Source of the DNA: Calliopum simillimum
Lineage: Eukaryota; Arthropoda; Insecta; Diptera; Lauxaniidae
NCBI GenBank assembly: GCA_951812925.1
Contig: OX638372.1
Location: 84,341,058 to 84,405,057, forward strand
DNA: 64,000 nucleotides
Reading direction: 5' to 3'
In this document: one piece after another, positions 1 to 11,284 of the stretch
Layout of the letters: every line of letters begins with the position of its first letter
Position numbering within the stretch: the stretch's first letter is position 1
Translations under genes and position numbers: made by a program
The notes under the pieces: generated by a model
Database searches by the model: none
Seen by the model: the letters and a program-made list of their open reading frames with translations, nothing else
Told to the model about the DNA's origin: nothing

Positions 1-620
1 TCAAAGATTGCCAAACATTTTCTTCATTTCCATAGAAAAGTATGTGGAGCACTTTTCAAGTATGTATTTTCTGCATACTTTTTGCAAACTTTTCTGAAGT
101 TTTCGCTTGCAATAAACCACACCCACATTAAAAGTTTTGGCTTTAATTGTATGTAACAATTATAATTGTCATGACAAAAGCTGAGCGAAATTTATTTCCA
201 AAATCTTTATGTGCATAGCAAATATTTCTTACATACTTTTAAGAGCCATTCATAAGTTCCGTTTATGTGGGAGATTGGCAAAAAGTGGCATCAAAATAAA
301 TTTTGACATTAATGTAATTCATTTGGTAACACTTAATATTGTTATACTTTATATTGTAAAAAAACTTTGCGTTTGTGTAAAATTTGTTTTGAAAAAGTCG
401 TACTTTTGAGCATTTGAGTCATGTTGCGGGTGTAATACGTAAGTCTTAACAATAAAACACAGTTTTATGCTGTCGTAAATTTATGACTAGAGCTCATGGT
501 ATCTTAAAATATTAATTGTCTTTTTTTGGTTATTTACTTTAAAAAACAAACAACTTATCTAGAGTAAAAATATCAAAATATGGGCGGTGGATAAAAAGGC
601 GCCATATAAAATAAAAAACA
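1..620. other. AT-rich non-coding DNA, nothing recognised
   Basis: No coherent coding frame, RNA gene or terminal-repeat structure was recognised here. The few open frames are short, low in complexity and resemble no protein family I know. Confidence 0.5.
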
Positions 621-1235
621 TATCGATACCTTAGAGCGCTATATTTAGGATTGGCTGCTATTTTGATATAACGATATATGCAATATTTTTACCAATAGTA
701 TATCTTAACATAATTTAATGTTTTTAACCAATTTTATTATTTTCTAACGAAATCCCAGCCAATTTATAGTATGTCATTACTTTCGCCCTTATATAAAATT
801 CCACTTTTATTGAAAAACGACGTATTTAGTACATTTTTTGAATTTTTTCCACTAAAATGTCGTAAAAAGTCATGAAACTCGTGGCAAACACGAAAAAACG
901 CATTTTTTTTTTTTAATTTTTGGTTCCGACAAACAAGAGTGGAGCCCTTAGTGTAACCAAATTTGTCCACTAAAATGTCGCAAAAAGTCATAAAACGCGA
1001 AAAAATTAAGAATTTTTTTTTTTTTAAAATGTGACTTATTTAAATATTCAGTGGAAATAGGACAGTAGCGCTCTTGATAAAATTAGTTTGGAGATAGGAT
1101 TTTTCTTAATTATCGAATATTTTGGTATTTTGACATCACACAGTTTTCCACTCGGTAAAGAAGCCCACAATGATGCCATAACTGCAAAAATCGCAAAAAG
1201 TGGGGATAGGACTATAGCGCTCTAAGGTATCGATA
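621..1235. mobile_element. Short non-autonomous element with 23-bp perfect terminal inverted repeats
   Basis: The segment starts and ends with perfect 23-bp inverted repeats (621-643 and 1213-1235) containing the core TACCTTAGAGCGCTATA. Between them lie about 570 bp of AT-rich DNA with two related direct repeats near 850-910 and 970-1030, both beginning CCACTAAAATGTCG. There is no transposase frame. The ends lie in TA-rich sequence, so a TA duplication is possible but cannot be separated from background. A MITE mobilised in trans is the simplest reading; the superfamily is not assigned. Confidence 0.6.
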
Positions 1236-1452
1236 TATATGTATAATATACATCGTACAATATCAGCCGTATTTATTAGATTTTTTTAAGCCGCCGCTAT
1301 TCTACGGTTTAGTTGAACGAGGTTTAAAATTTTAAATCGAAGCTAAGCCACTGCTCATTTATAAACAATTTTCATTAAACCAGCTTTATATCAAATATCA
1401 ATGATTCTATTACAACTTTCAAATGTCTTGTTTGACTTGTTAAATAAAATAA

Positions 1453-2436
1453 CACACTGCTCCTCAACAAACGATAGGTTGCATGAAAATGACACCAAAA
1501 ACGAACAATGCCCCTTTATTCGTAATCATTCACTGAGTAAAAATCAACTTTATTTGAAATCTTAGCTGCTCCTTTTTTGAAAATATCTCGATTTTTCCAA
1601 TAGGGGCATTTTCCCATACAAAAAGAAAAAAAAAATTTTTTTAACTACATTAAACTAAAATTCAAATAATCACAATCGATGTGTTTTGCGATGCTAAACG
1701 CGAATCCAACCTCAGAATTGCTCTATCGTGTATAGTTTATGAGATATTGTAACCTAAAGACAAAAAAAAGTCGTTTTTTGCCATTTTTTGAAGCTATATA
1801 ACATGTTACATATCATTTATTCGTCAAATGTGGCTTAAATACTGAAAAGCCCCAATTTTTTCCTTTAAAACCTAATTTAAATTATATTTATATCTTCATG
1901 CTTCTAAGAGATGTCGTAGACCGAAATATTGTCAAAACGGGTTTTTTGCACTTTTGTGTCTTTTTACGTTAGGATATCTTTGAGGAAAAAAAATATATCA
2001 ACATAATTTAAATTATGTTTTAAAGGAGAATATTGGGCTTTTCAGTATTTAAGCCACATTTGACGAATAAATGATATGTAACATAGTTATATAGCTTCAT
2101 AAAAATGGCAAAAAACGACTTTTTTTGGTCTTTAGGTTACAATATCTCATAAACTATACACGATAGAGCAATTCTGAGGTTGGATTCGCGTTTAGCATCG
2201 CAAAACACATCGATTGTGATTATTTTAATTTTAGTTTAATGTAGTTAAAAAAATTTTTTTTTTCTTTTTGTATGGGAAAATGCCCCTATTGGAAAAATCG
2301 AGATATTTTCAAAAAAGGAGCAGCTAAGATTTCAAATAAAGTTGATTTTTACTCAGTGAATGATTACGAATAAAGGGGCATTGTTCGTTTTTGGTGTCAT
2401 TTTCATGCAACCTATCGTTTGTTCAGGAGCAGTGTG
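1453..2436. mobile_element. Fold-back element, copy 1 (long palindrome)
   Basis: A 984-bp near-palindrome. The left end CACACTGCTCCT is mirrored by AGGAGCAGTGTG at the right end. The arms, roughly 1453-1883 and 2006-2436, are nearly identical around a loop of about 120 bp. The tetranucleotide ATAA flanks both ends (1449-1452 and 2437-2440) and is a likely target duplication. No protein is encoded. A second copy of the family occupies the end of the window from about 63090. A transcript through it would fold into one long hairpin, so it may feed the small-RNA pathway; that is inference. Confidence 0.75.
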
Positions 2437-2923
2437 ATAAATAGAGAAAATCAAAACAAACAATTTGTTTTGAAAATTCCATACAATTTTTATGAAATTG
2501 CAAATTGCAGAAAACGATACTTTCAGGCTTATGTGTTACGTCCTCAACAAGAGGCTTTACTTGCTTGAGAATTAACCCAGCAAACAAAAGAAATATCGCC
2601 ATAGCCGAGTTCAGCGTTCTTTGATTTTGCAGTATCTACAAATGCCTTCTCGCCTGGATGTAATATCTCCAGCATCTTTATTATGGAAGTTCTATCATTG
2701 GGAAGTGGGAATCAACAATCGGTTTTTTCGTTGTGATAGTTTAATGTGATATAGGAACCGATGTGAAGTTAGCACCGAATCCCAGCACCGGAAATATTGT
2801 TTTTTAATCGTTAGCCCTGGCAGCGGCGAAATGTTAAATTTTTAACATTGCGGCGAATTAATGCAATGTGAACACAGATAAGAATGTGTGAGTTAACAAT
2901 GCTATGAGACATTATAAAATGTT
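2437..2923. repeat. Non-coding stretch with a dispersed repeat also found near 38950-39040
   Basis: No gene is visible. Positions 2759-2865 match, in inverse orientation, the stretch at about 38950-39040. Shared pieces include GAAGTTAGCACCGAAT, AGCACCGGAAATATT and GGCGAAATGTTA. The 18-bp word ATTCGGTGCTAACTTCAC (reverse strand here, 2763-2780) also recurs in every unit of the satellite at 6191-8509. It is probably the end of a transposon family, but I cannot name it. Confidence 0.5.
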
Positions 2924-3030
2924 TCTGCAACATAAAAACAATATTAGTGCCATCTTTCGCCATACGTGTTTGGTGTAGTGGTTAAGACCACTGACTTCAA
3001 TCACAAGGTGCGCAGGTTCGAAATCTCAAA
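2924..3030 (+). repeat. tRNA-derived SINE-like repeat, copy 1
   Basis: This contains an internal RNA polymerase III promoter: an A box TGGTGTAGTGG (2971-2981) and a B box GGTTCGAAATC (3015-3025), starting 44 bp apart. The copy at 5450-5535 has the same spacing, and the two also share the upstream CTGCAACATAA...CAATATTA. The cloverleaf is degenerate, with a poor T stem and no clear acceptor stem, so this is a tRNA-derived repeat head and not a working tRNA gene. Its right side is cut by the fold-back element starting at 3034. Confidence 0.55.
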
Positions 3031-3033
3031 CAA

Positions 3034-4388
3034 TAGCCCAGGAAAATAAGACGAAAAAAGAGCTTCTGTGCGAAAAAATTCCCAGTGGAAATTTTTCACC
3101 GGAATTGTCTTTATTTATGCATGATACACATACTGTGAAAAGTCCATTGCAAAGTCGTGTGCGCATAAAAAGTAATTCGGGCTCAAAGGTCGCTAAGATC
3201 AGTTTTTTGCAAATATCTCGCTAATGCTAACTTTTACAGAAAAGTGTTTGTCTCCAATTTTGTAGCACAGGAAATTTTCTACAAAAGTACGTTAAAAGTA
3301 TTTGCGTACGACTTCTAGTTTAGGAGATCACCCAATTTAAAAAGTTGTTAAAAGTTATGATATGAAATACTACCTATGAGTTCATATTAAAATATCTTAC
3401 TTTTTAAATTGCCATAACTCTTCAATGAGAAGTTGTACAAACAAAATTAAAATGCCGTTTGAAAGATAATTTAATTTTCTATATACCGTACAAAATTTTT
3501 TTTTCGTACGGCTCATGACCTTAAAAATATTCTTGAATAACCGTTAAGGCTTCGAAATTACTGTTTTTTTAAGGATATCTGCGAATTGGTAAGTACTACG
3601 ATAAAAAGTAATTGGACCAAATTTGTAGGAAATTACAAGACCTACAAAAACTAAGCGATATGTGTACACATAGAAGTAACCGTTAAGAAGATATTCCAAA
3701 AAAACCCTTAAAATGCCAAAAAACCGGTTTCTATTGAATATCTTCTATACGGTTACTTCTATGTGTACACATATCGCTTAGTTTTTGTAGGTCTTGTAAT
3801 TCTCTACAAATTTGGTCCAATTACTTTTTATCGTAGTACTTACCAATTCGCAGATATCCTTAAAAAACCAGTAATTTCGAAGCATTAACGGTTATTCAAG
3901 AATATTTTTAAGGTCATGAGCCGAACGAAAAAAAAATTTTGTACGGTATATAGAAAATTAAATTATCTTTCAAACGGCATTTTAATTTTGTTTGTACAAC
4001 TTCTCATTGAAGAGTTATGCCAATTTAAAAAGTAAGATATTTTAATATGAACTCATAGGTAGTATTTCATATCATAACTTTTAACAACTTTTTAAATTGG
4101 GTGATCTCCTAAACTAGAAGTCGTACGCAAATACTTTTAACGTACTTTTGTAGGAAATTTCCTGTGCTACAAAATTGGAGACCAACACTTTTCTGTAAAA
4201 GTTAGCATTAGCGAGATATTTGGAAAAAACTGATTTTAGCGACCTTTGAGCCCGAATAACTTTTTATGCGCACACGACTTTGCAATGGACTTTTCACAGT
4301 TTGTGTATCATGCATAAATAAAGACAATTCCGGTGAAAAATTTCCACTGGGATTTTTTTCGCAGAAAATGTCTTATTTTCCTGGGCTA
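3034..4388. mobile_element. Second fold-back family: 1.36-kb near-perfect palindrome
   Basis: TAGCCCAGGAAAATAAGAC at the left end is mirrored at the right end, which closes with TTTTCCTGGGCTA. Arms of about 650 bp run nearly without interruption to a short loop around 3695-3735. Both flanks carry CAA (3031-3033 and 4389-4391), a possible 3-bp duplication, but short enough to be chance. No coding frame. Arm identity looks very high by eye, with scattered single-base differences. It is unrelated in sequence to the palindrome at 1453-2436. Confidence 0.75.
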
Positions 4389-4561
4389 CAAATTAATTTT
4401 TTTTATTTTTTTTTAATAAAAAATTTTTGAAAAAAAATCATATTATATATAAGTATTTATGTATATGTTATATATGATATATACATATATGCTCCTTATT
4501 TAACTTTTGTAAGCAACGCGTTCAATAAAAATTTCGATTCTGCAACATAACAACAATATTA

Positions 4562-5447
4562 TTGGGTGAACAACTTAAAAACCGGAATTTTTTAACGAAA
4601 TTTGATGCTTTATTGTGGAAAAATGTTACAATATATTTTATTCAAAGTATTGTTTATTGGAAGCTACAACATTTCCCCATCTTTCAGGCAATTTATGAAT
4701 TCCATCCCAAAAAAATTGCGCCGGCTTGGCGGCCAAAAATGAATCTATCCAATTTTCGATATCTTGAACTTAAGTGAAGCGTATTCCTGCTAGGGCATTC
4801 TGCATCGATCGGAACAAATGGTAGTCTGATGATGCAAGGTCTGGGCTATAAAGCGGGTGAGGCAAAATTTCCCATCCGTTGTTTTCCGTTGTTTTCCAGG
4901 TAATTTTTGACTGGGGCAGCAATATGTGGCCGAGCGTTGTCATGATGAAAAATTATTGCTTCGTGTCTGGTCGCATTTTCCGGGCGTTTTTCGATGATGG
5001 CACGCTTCAAACGTATTAATTGTGTTCGATAGAGGTCACCTGTGAGCATTACAGAGCATTACCTTGGCACCATGGATATTTGCCTTTGGCTGGGAAGGTC
5101 CTGGTTGTCCGGGCTTCATATATGAAGGTTTGCGTTTCGGGTTGTAATGGATCCATTTTTCATCCCCAGTCACGATCCGATGCAAAAATGACTTTTGGCA
5201 GCAGTTTTCTTTGCAAAAAAATGACCCAACAGAACCTCCCGCAAATGCAGTCTTTTTCTCCAATTTTCGAAGTTATTCATCGTGAAAAATAATAATGATG
5301 CACACAAGATAAAATTGTTTTGTTGACTGAGTTTGACAGCTGTCAAATGTACCTTCAAAATGACATATATATAAAGTTCGAGCTTTCACGATATTTGTTA
5401 GTACGGACATCCACCGTCAAATTCCGGTTTTTAAGTTGTACACCCAA
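4562..5447 (-). mobile_element. mariner element 1 (deleted copy with intact ends)
   Basis: Inverted ends of about 28 bp start TTGGGTGAACAACTTAAAAA on the left and TTGGGTGTACAACTTAAAAA read inward from the right. TA lies on both sides (4560-4561 and 5448-5449). At 886 bp the copy is shorter than a typical 1.3-kb mariner. It sits inside the second SINE-like copy: joining the flanks across one TA recreates the uninterrupted arrangement seen at 2924-3030, so the insertion site is independently confirmed. Confidence 0.85.
4638..5280 (-). pseudogene. mariner transposase remnant (element 1)
   Basis: On the minus strand the fragments read through the mariner catalytic core: TGDEKWIHY, then FHHDNARPHIAAP, then the C-terminal SFLAAKPAQFFWDGIHKLPE region ending at a stop at 4638-4640. 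Frames change at least twice, near 5050 and near 4880. The stretch between VMLC and TGDLYR is shortened. The N-terminal DNA-binding part is almost gone: only HLREVL-like residues remain near 5250. The family cuts and pastes at TA sites, but this copy cannot make a working enzyme. It belongs to the same subfamily as the copies at 50753 and 56386. Confidence 0.85.
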
Positions 5448-5449
5448 TA

Positions 5450-5535
5450 GCCACCGATTCATATCATACGAGTTTGGTGTAGTAGCTAAGACCAATGACT
5501 TCAACCATGAGGGTCCTGGGTTCGAAACCTGGGGG
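5450..5535 (+). repeat. tRNA-derived SINE-like repeat, copy 2 (split by mariner 1)
   Basis: A box TGGTGTAGTAG (5475-5485) and a perfect B box GGTTCGAAACC (5519-5529), with the same 44-bp start-to-start spacing as copy 1. The left part of the repeat lies at about 4530-4561, before the mariner. A short frame after it (5572-5640) begins MPKKQAKEEVLKDSSDFDD. It is acidic and ends in a T run; I do not recognise it and would not call it a gene. Confidence 0.55.
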
Positions 5536-5539
5536 AAAT

Positions 5540-6190
5540 TTTTTTTCTTTTTAATTATAGTAAAGTCAACAATGCCAAAAAAACAGGCAAAAGAGGAGGT
5601 CCTCAAGGACAGCTCCGATTTTGATGATTTTTTTTTTTAAATGTGTTTTTTTTTTTTTTTTATTTAAAATCAGAAACATTTTGGAGCGCGGTCGGAAATA
5701 TAATTGATCTTTTAAGCAATATTTAAAAAATTATGTTTTCATAAAATAAAATTGAAACAAAAATACAACAAACAACTATCAAACTAGTCATTTTATATGT
5801 ATTTGGCAATTCTAAATCCGAATCTGTCATTAGAATTGCTGTATCTTATATGATTTCTGAGATATCTTCTCTTCTTATAGGGTCCAAAATTGTTTAAATA
5901 AAAACCGTAGCCATGTTTTCCTCAAGAACGGCTAAAGTGATTTTAATGAAACCCTAAAAATTGATGCGCACTAGCAAATACTAAAGCTTAAGATAGACTT
6001 TGACTTATTAGACACTTGTGAACAGGCGTGGCACCGCCCTAAACATTTAATTTGATTTGGTCATATCTTTTGAAAGGTAAAAGATATTTTGATTTAAACT
6101 GATACACAACTACTGACTGACAATGCCTTATAACAGGCAACTGGGCGAAATCAAAAAAGAGCCACGCCCACTTTTTACCCATTGAAAATA
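5540..6190. other. Non-coding, AT-rich DNA before the satellite
   Basis: No gene seen. A GGCGTGGCACCGCCC word at about 6025-6040 resembles the GGGCGTGGCACC words of the repeat cluster at 62340-62640, so part of this stretch may come from the same dispersed family. Confidence 0.4.
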
Positions 6191-8509
6191 AATTTCGAAT
6201 AAAAGCGATTAGGTGCTGAAATTCGGTGCTTACTTCAAATGCGTCATTTATAATATTTTTTAGATTTTATATTTGTATTAAATAATGGTAAGTAATATTC
6301 ACCACAGTTGCGCAACAACCCTTTTAACATTCTTAAGAAAAAATTTTGAAAATCGAATAACTAAATTTCGAATAAAACCAATTAGGGCCTGCACTATTTT
6401 TGACCAATAACTCGAGAAATAAAAACTAATACGCAAACACATATCCACCACAGCTGCGCAACAACCCCCTTGACATTTTTAAGAAAAACATTTCGAATTC
6501 GAATTACTAAATTTCGAATAAAAGCGATTAGGTGCTGAAATTCGGTGCTAACTTCACATGCGTAAAATAAAGACATTATCATTTATAATATTTTTTTAGA
6601 TTTTATATTTGTATTAAATAATGGTAAATAATATTCACCACAGTTGCGCAACAACCCCCTTAACATTCTTAAGCAAAAATTTTGATAATCGAATTACTAA
6701 ATTTCGAATAAAACCAATTAGAGCGTGTACTATTTTTGACCAATAACTCGAGAAATAAAAACTAATACGCAAACACATATTCACCACAGTTACGCAACAA
6801 CTCGCTTAACATCTTAAAGAAAAATTTTTCGAATTCGAATTACTAAATTTCGAATAAAAGCGATTAGGTGCTGAAATTCGGTGCTAACTTCACATGCGTC
6901 ATTTATAATATTTTTTAGATTTTATATTTGTATTAAATAATGGTAAGTAATATTCACCACAGTTGCGCAACAACCCTTTCAACATTCCTAAGAAAAAATT
7001 TTGAAAATCGAATAACTGAATTTCGAATAAAACCAATTAGGGCCTGCACTATTTTTGACCAATAACTCGAGAAATAAAAACTAATACGCAAACACATATT
7101 CACCACAGCTGCGCAACAACCCCCTTAACATTTTTAAGAAAAACTTTTGAATTCGAATTACTTAATTTCGAATAAAAGCGATTAGGTGCTGAAATTCGGT
7201 GCTAACTTCACATGCGTAAAATAAAGACGTTATCATTTATAATATTTTTTTAGATTTTATATTTGTATTAAATAATGGTAATTGCGCAACAACCCAGTAA
7301 ACATTCTTAAGAAAAAATTTTTGATAATCGAATTACCAAATTTAAATAAAATCGATTAGGGCCTTCACTATTTTTGACCAATAACTCGAGAAATAAAAAC
7401 TAATACGCAAACACATATTCACCACAGTTACGCAACAACCCGCTTAACATCTTAAAGAAAAAACTTTCGAATTCGAATTACTAAATTTCGAATAAAAGCA
7501 ATTAGGTTCTGAAATTCGGTGCTAACTTCACATGCGTCATTTATAATAATGTTTAGATTTTATATTTGTATTAAATAATGGTAAGTTATATTCACCACAG
7601 TTGCGCAACAACCCCCTTAACATTCTTAAGAAAAAATTTTGAAAATCGAATAACTAAATTTCGAATAAAACCGCTTAGGGCCTGCACTATTTTTGACCAA
7701 TAACTCGAGAAATTAAAACTAATACGCAAACTCATATTCACCACAGTTGCGCAAACACCCCCTTCACGTCTTAAAGTAAAAATTTTCGAATTCGAATTAC
7801 TAAATTTCGAATAAAAGCGATTAGGTGCTGAAATTCGGTGCTAACTTCACATGCGTCATTTATAATATTTTTTAGATTTTATATTTGTATTAAATAATGG
7901 TAAATAATATTCACCACAGTTGCGCAACAACCCCCTTAACATTCTTAAGAAAAAAATTTTGAAAATCGAATAACTAAATTTCGAATAAAACCAATTAGGG
8001 CCTGCACTATTTTTGACCAATAACTCGAGAAATAAAAACTAATACGCAAACACATATTCACCACAGCTGCGCAACAACCCCCTTAACATTTTTAAGAAAG
8101 AACTTTTGAATTCGAATTACTTAATTTCGAATAAAAGCAATTAGGTGCTGAAATTCGGTGCTAACTTCACATGCGTAAAATAAAGACGTTATCATTTATA
8201 ATATTTTTTTAGATTTTATATTTGTATTAAATAATGGTAAATAATATTCACCAGAGTTGCGCAACAACCCAGTAAACATTCTTAAGAAAAAATTTTCGAT
8301 AATCGAATTACCAAATTTAAATAAAATCGATTAGGGCCTTCACTATTTTTGACCAATAACTCAAGAAATAAAAACTAATACGCAAACACATATTCACCAC
8401 AGTTACGCAAAAATTTTCAAAATCGAATAACTAAATTTCGAATAAAACCAATTAGGCCCTGCACTATTTTTGACCAATAACTCGAGAAATTACTCGAATT
8501 ACTAAATTT
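6191..8509. repeat. Satellite array, about 320-bp dimeric unit, seven or more copies
   Basis: The word ATTCGGTGCT recurs at 6221, 6540, 6876, 7194, 7514, 7833 and 8153: steps of 319, 336, 318, 320, 319 and 320 bp. Each unit has two related halves. Both carry CACCACAG..GCGCAACAACCC and AAATTTCGAATAAAA, but one half ends in a GGGCCTGCACTATTTTTGACC segment and the other in GGTGCTGAAATTCGG. This is a higher-order dimer. Units differ by a few bases and small indels. The array runs straight into the assembly gap, so its true length is unknown. Open frames inside it are accidental. Confidence 0.9.
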
Positions 8510-8709
8510 NNNNNNNNNNNNNNNNNNNNNNNNNNNNNNNNNNNNNNNNNNNNNNNNNNNNNNNNNNNNNNNNNNNNNNNNNNNNNNNNNNNNNNNNNNN
8601 NNNNNNNNNNNNNNNNNNNNNNNNNNNNNNNNNNNNNNNNNNNNNNNNNNNNNNNNNNNNNNNNNNNNNNNNNNNNNNNNNNNNNNNNNNNNNNNNNNNN
8701 NNNNNNNNN
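8510..8709. other. Assembly gap (200 N)
   Basis: Exactly 200 undetermined bases at the end of the satellite array. A round number like this usually marks a gap of estimated or arbitrary size. Open frames crossing it are artefacts. Confidence 0.98.
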
Positions 8710-11030
8710 CAAAAGTAACTCTCGCTCTTCCTCTCAATTTTTAAATCAGTGTTGCCAGAAAATTTTCGTGATTATAGCTAAATCCAAGAAAAAAAAGCTT
8801 GAAATAGCTAAAGAAAAATTTTCGAATAAAAAAAAGCTAAAAAATGTACGTTATAAAAATACACATTTTAATTGTACATAAATAAACGTATTACAAGTTA
8901 ATAGTAACCGAATTTATATACATATATGGGACGATTCACATCAACCGTGCCACGTCCATACAGAAATTGTGCAGACGAAAAATAAAGTTTTGGATGTTCG
9001 TTTTTTAAAAAGATTTGGAAAGCCGAGTGGCGTTTTTAAAAATTTCGATATGGCAACGTTGTAACACGCCCTGAAAGAGGGCGTTAAATAATTTTTTTCA
9101 ATATTTTTGCATAAATTTCATCTCTCGGGGGTCGCTGATTACGAATCTTTTAAAATTTTTTAATTAACAAAATAGTGGATGAAAGAGCACTAAGAAATTC
9201 CTCATTGCCGGTAGAGGGAAAAAATGTTCACCGACCCGCATTATTTTTACCTCAACATTTCTTTCGAACATTCTACCAATTTAGACACATATATCAATTT
9301 TGTATAAGAGCCTCTTAAGAGATGCAAAAGGGGCATTTTGTCCATGAGAATTGTTGGGGAGGTGAAATAATAATTGTCATTGATGATTTTTTTTCTCTCT
9401 CTCGGCATTGCATTTTTTTGACATATTCATAAATATTTTGTAAAGCAGCCCATTACTACTGGAATAAAAATACATGCAATAAAATCATTTTTCTAAAATA
9501 CCAAAAATAAATACAAAACATATATGCTGTGTTTTAGACGACAATTTTAAAAACACAACAAAAGAAACGGCCCCATAAGTAAAATCTCAACATAATAAGG
9601 CAACACTATCCGCTAGGAAGTATTCAGAAAAGAGAAAATTGAAACTTCTACAACACGTGGTTAAGAAAGAAGATGGTGGAAAATAAATTGTAAGTGCCTT
9701 TATTATTACATGTTTAAAATTAAATTAAATATTTAATTAAAATGAACTTGCCCATCACAGTACAATGCTTAGCTGTATGGCAGTAAAATTACGTGTAACA
9801 GTTTTATGGAATCAACTGTTTGCAAACGTTCGCTGCTGCAAAATTTCGATGATTGCTTGGAAGGCTTTTAAACAGTGCCAAGAGGATGGTGTACATTTGG
9901 GATTGCAAATGGAAGGTATGTTGTAAAATTTTTAGATCTAGGTATGTTTGTGGTGGACCCAATATAATACGATTCCAGAACGTCGTCGATTTCCTTGGTC
10001 CCTGGATTTTATGATATTTCTTATAAGTCAACCCAAAGCGTAATGGGTAAAAAAGCGCACTTTTCTGGTCTTGCTATTGAATTTTTGTTGGTGCAGTGTG
10101 CCAGAGGATACTTCAAAACAAACAAAAATGAATTTGTGTTTTTTCTAAAGTAAAAATGGATAAATTTACGCTGGTATGGACCATGCAATTTAGTTTAAAA
10201 CTTTAAAATATGTTTTGGTTACATGTTTTTTAAAATTTCGAACTTTGTGTAAGCTTTAAAAATGTTGTCGGGATTTGGAAGTCTTAAGAAACCTGAAACT
10301 AGTTAGATGTTGCTATTGTTAATATTGTTTCAAAATATAGATGCCCGATTTTTCCCGTTTTTTTTAATGAATTTTTTTCAGGCAACTTAGTCCAAGTTAC
10401 TTGGGCAAAAGTGCGCACGATTTTTGCATTCGGTTTTTGGCAAAATATAGATATTTGAGATTAATATACGAAAAATTAGTACTTTTGAGGTTAGTTGTAG
10501 ACTGCACATATTTTTTTTTTTTTTTTGGTATTTTTGCATAATTCATTACTTAGTACCATATTTACCTTCAAAACATGCTCTTAAAAAGTGTCATACAATA
10601 CTTTCTTCGAAAGTTATTGCAAATTTAAGATGATATCATGAAATCGAAAGTCGTGTCGTTTTACCCGTTTTATGGGATTTAAAGATGTCATCTTAAATCG
10701 GTCATAACTTTTAAAGGAAGTATCGTTTGGCATCTTTTAAGTGCTCATTTTAAAGAAACAAAATAGAACTACGTGAAACATTTGGTAAAAAAAAAATAAT
10801 AAAAATTTTGTGTAAAAACCTCAAAAATAGCCAAAATAGCAATTTTTCTTGAGTTTGACCTCAAATATCTCCAAATCTGTGTTATTGGTTTATAAAATTT
10901 ATTACGTACCATTTTTGACCCGGTAGTACAAGTGTTAAGATTTTTCTCAGAATTGTCAACATAAAGACTATATTTCCAGTTGATCACCATGATAACTAAC
11001 ATAGATGTTATAGGTTTTGGACAGAAAAAT
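8710..11030. other. AT-rich DNA without recognisable genes
   Basis: No convincing protein, RNA gene or terminal repeat. CAGTGTTGCC near 8741 and GGCAACACTA near 9599 face each other and recall hAT-type ends, but no matching target duplication is visible. A frame at 9804-10031 on the minus strand resembles nothing I know. Confidence 0.45.
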
Positions 11031-11284
11031 TTGCTATTTTACCCATAGTGCAAAGTAAGTCGAAAATATTAGAAAAAATTTTTCCATACATCGCTTCGTT
11101 TTCGAGATATCAAGAATACGAAGAAGAAATTTTAAGAAATGTTAGACTTGACCCAAAATAATTCGAAAAAAATTAAATGAAATTTTTCGACCTAAGGAAC
11201 ACGAAGTTACTGAAGAAATTTCATCCGCAGTTCTGTTGTCGTTTTAAGCACATGAAAAATTTCTTTACAGCTATAACCAATTTT

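Noticed and set aside
2965..3030. Functional tRNA gene
   Set aside because: A and B boxes are present, but the T stem and acceptor stem do not pair and the B box is off consensus; a second diverged copy points to a SINE-like repeat.
6191..8509. CRISPR-like array
   Set aside because: The unit is about 320 bp and dimeric, without short direct repeats and unique spacers, in a eukaryotic context; it is a satellite.
8417..8737. Open frames across the N gap
   Set aside because: Created by undetermined bases.
8741..9605. hAT-like element bounded by CAGTGTTGCC and GGCAACACTA
   Set aside because: The similarity is limited to about 9 bp and no matching 8-bp duplication is visible.
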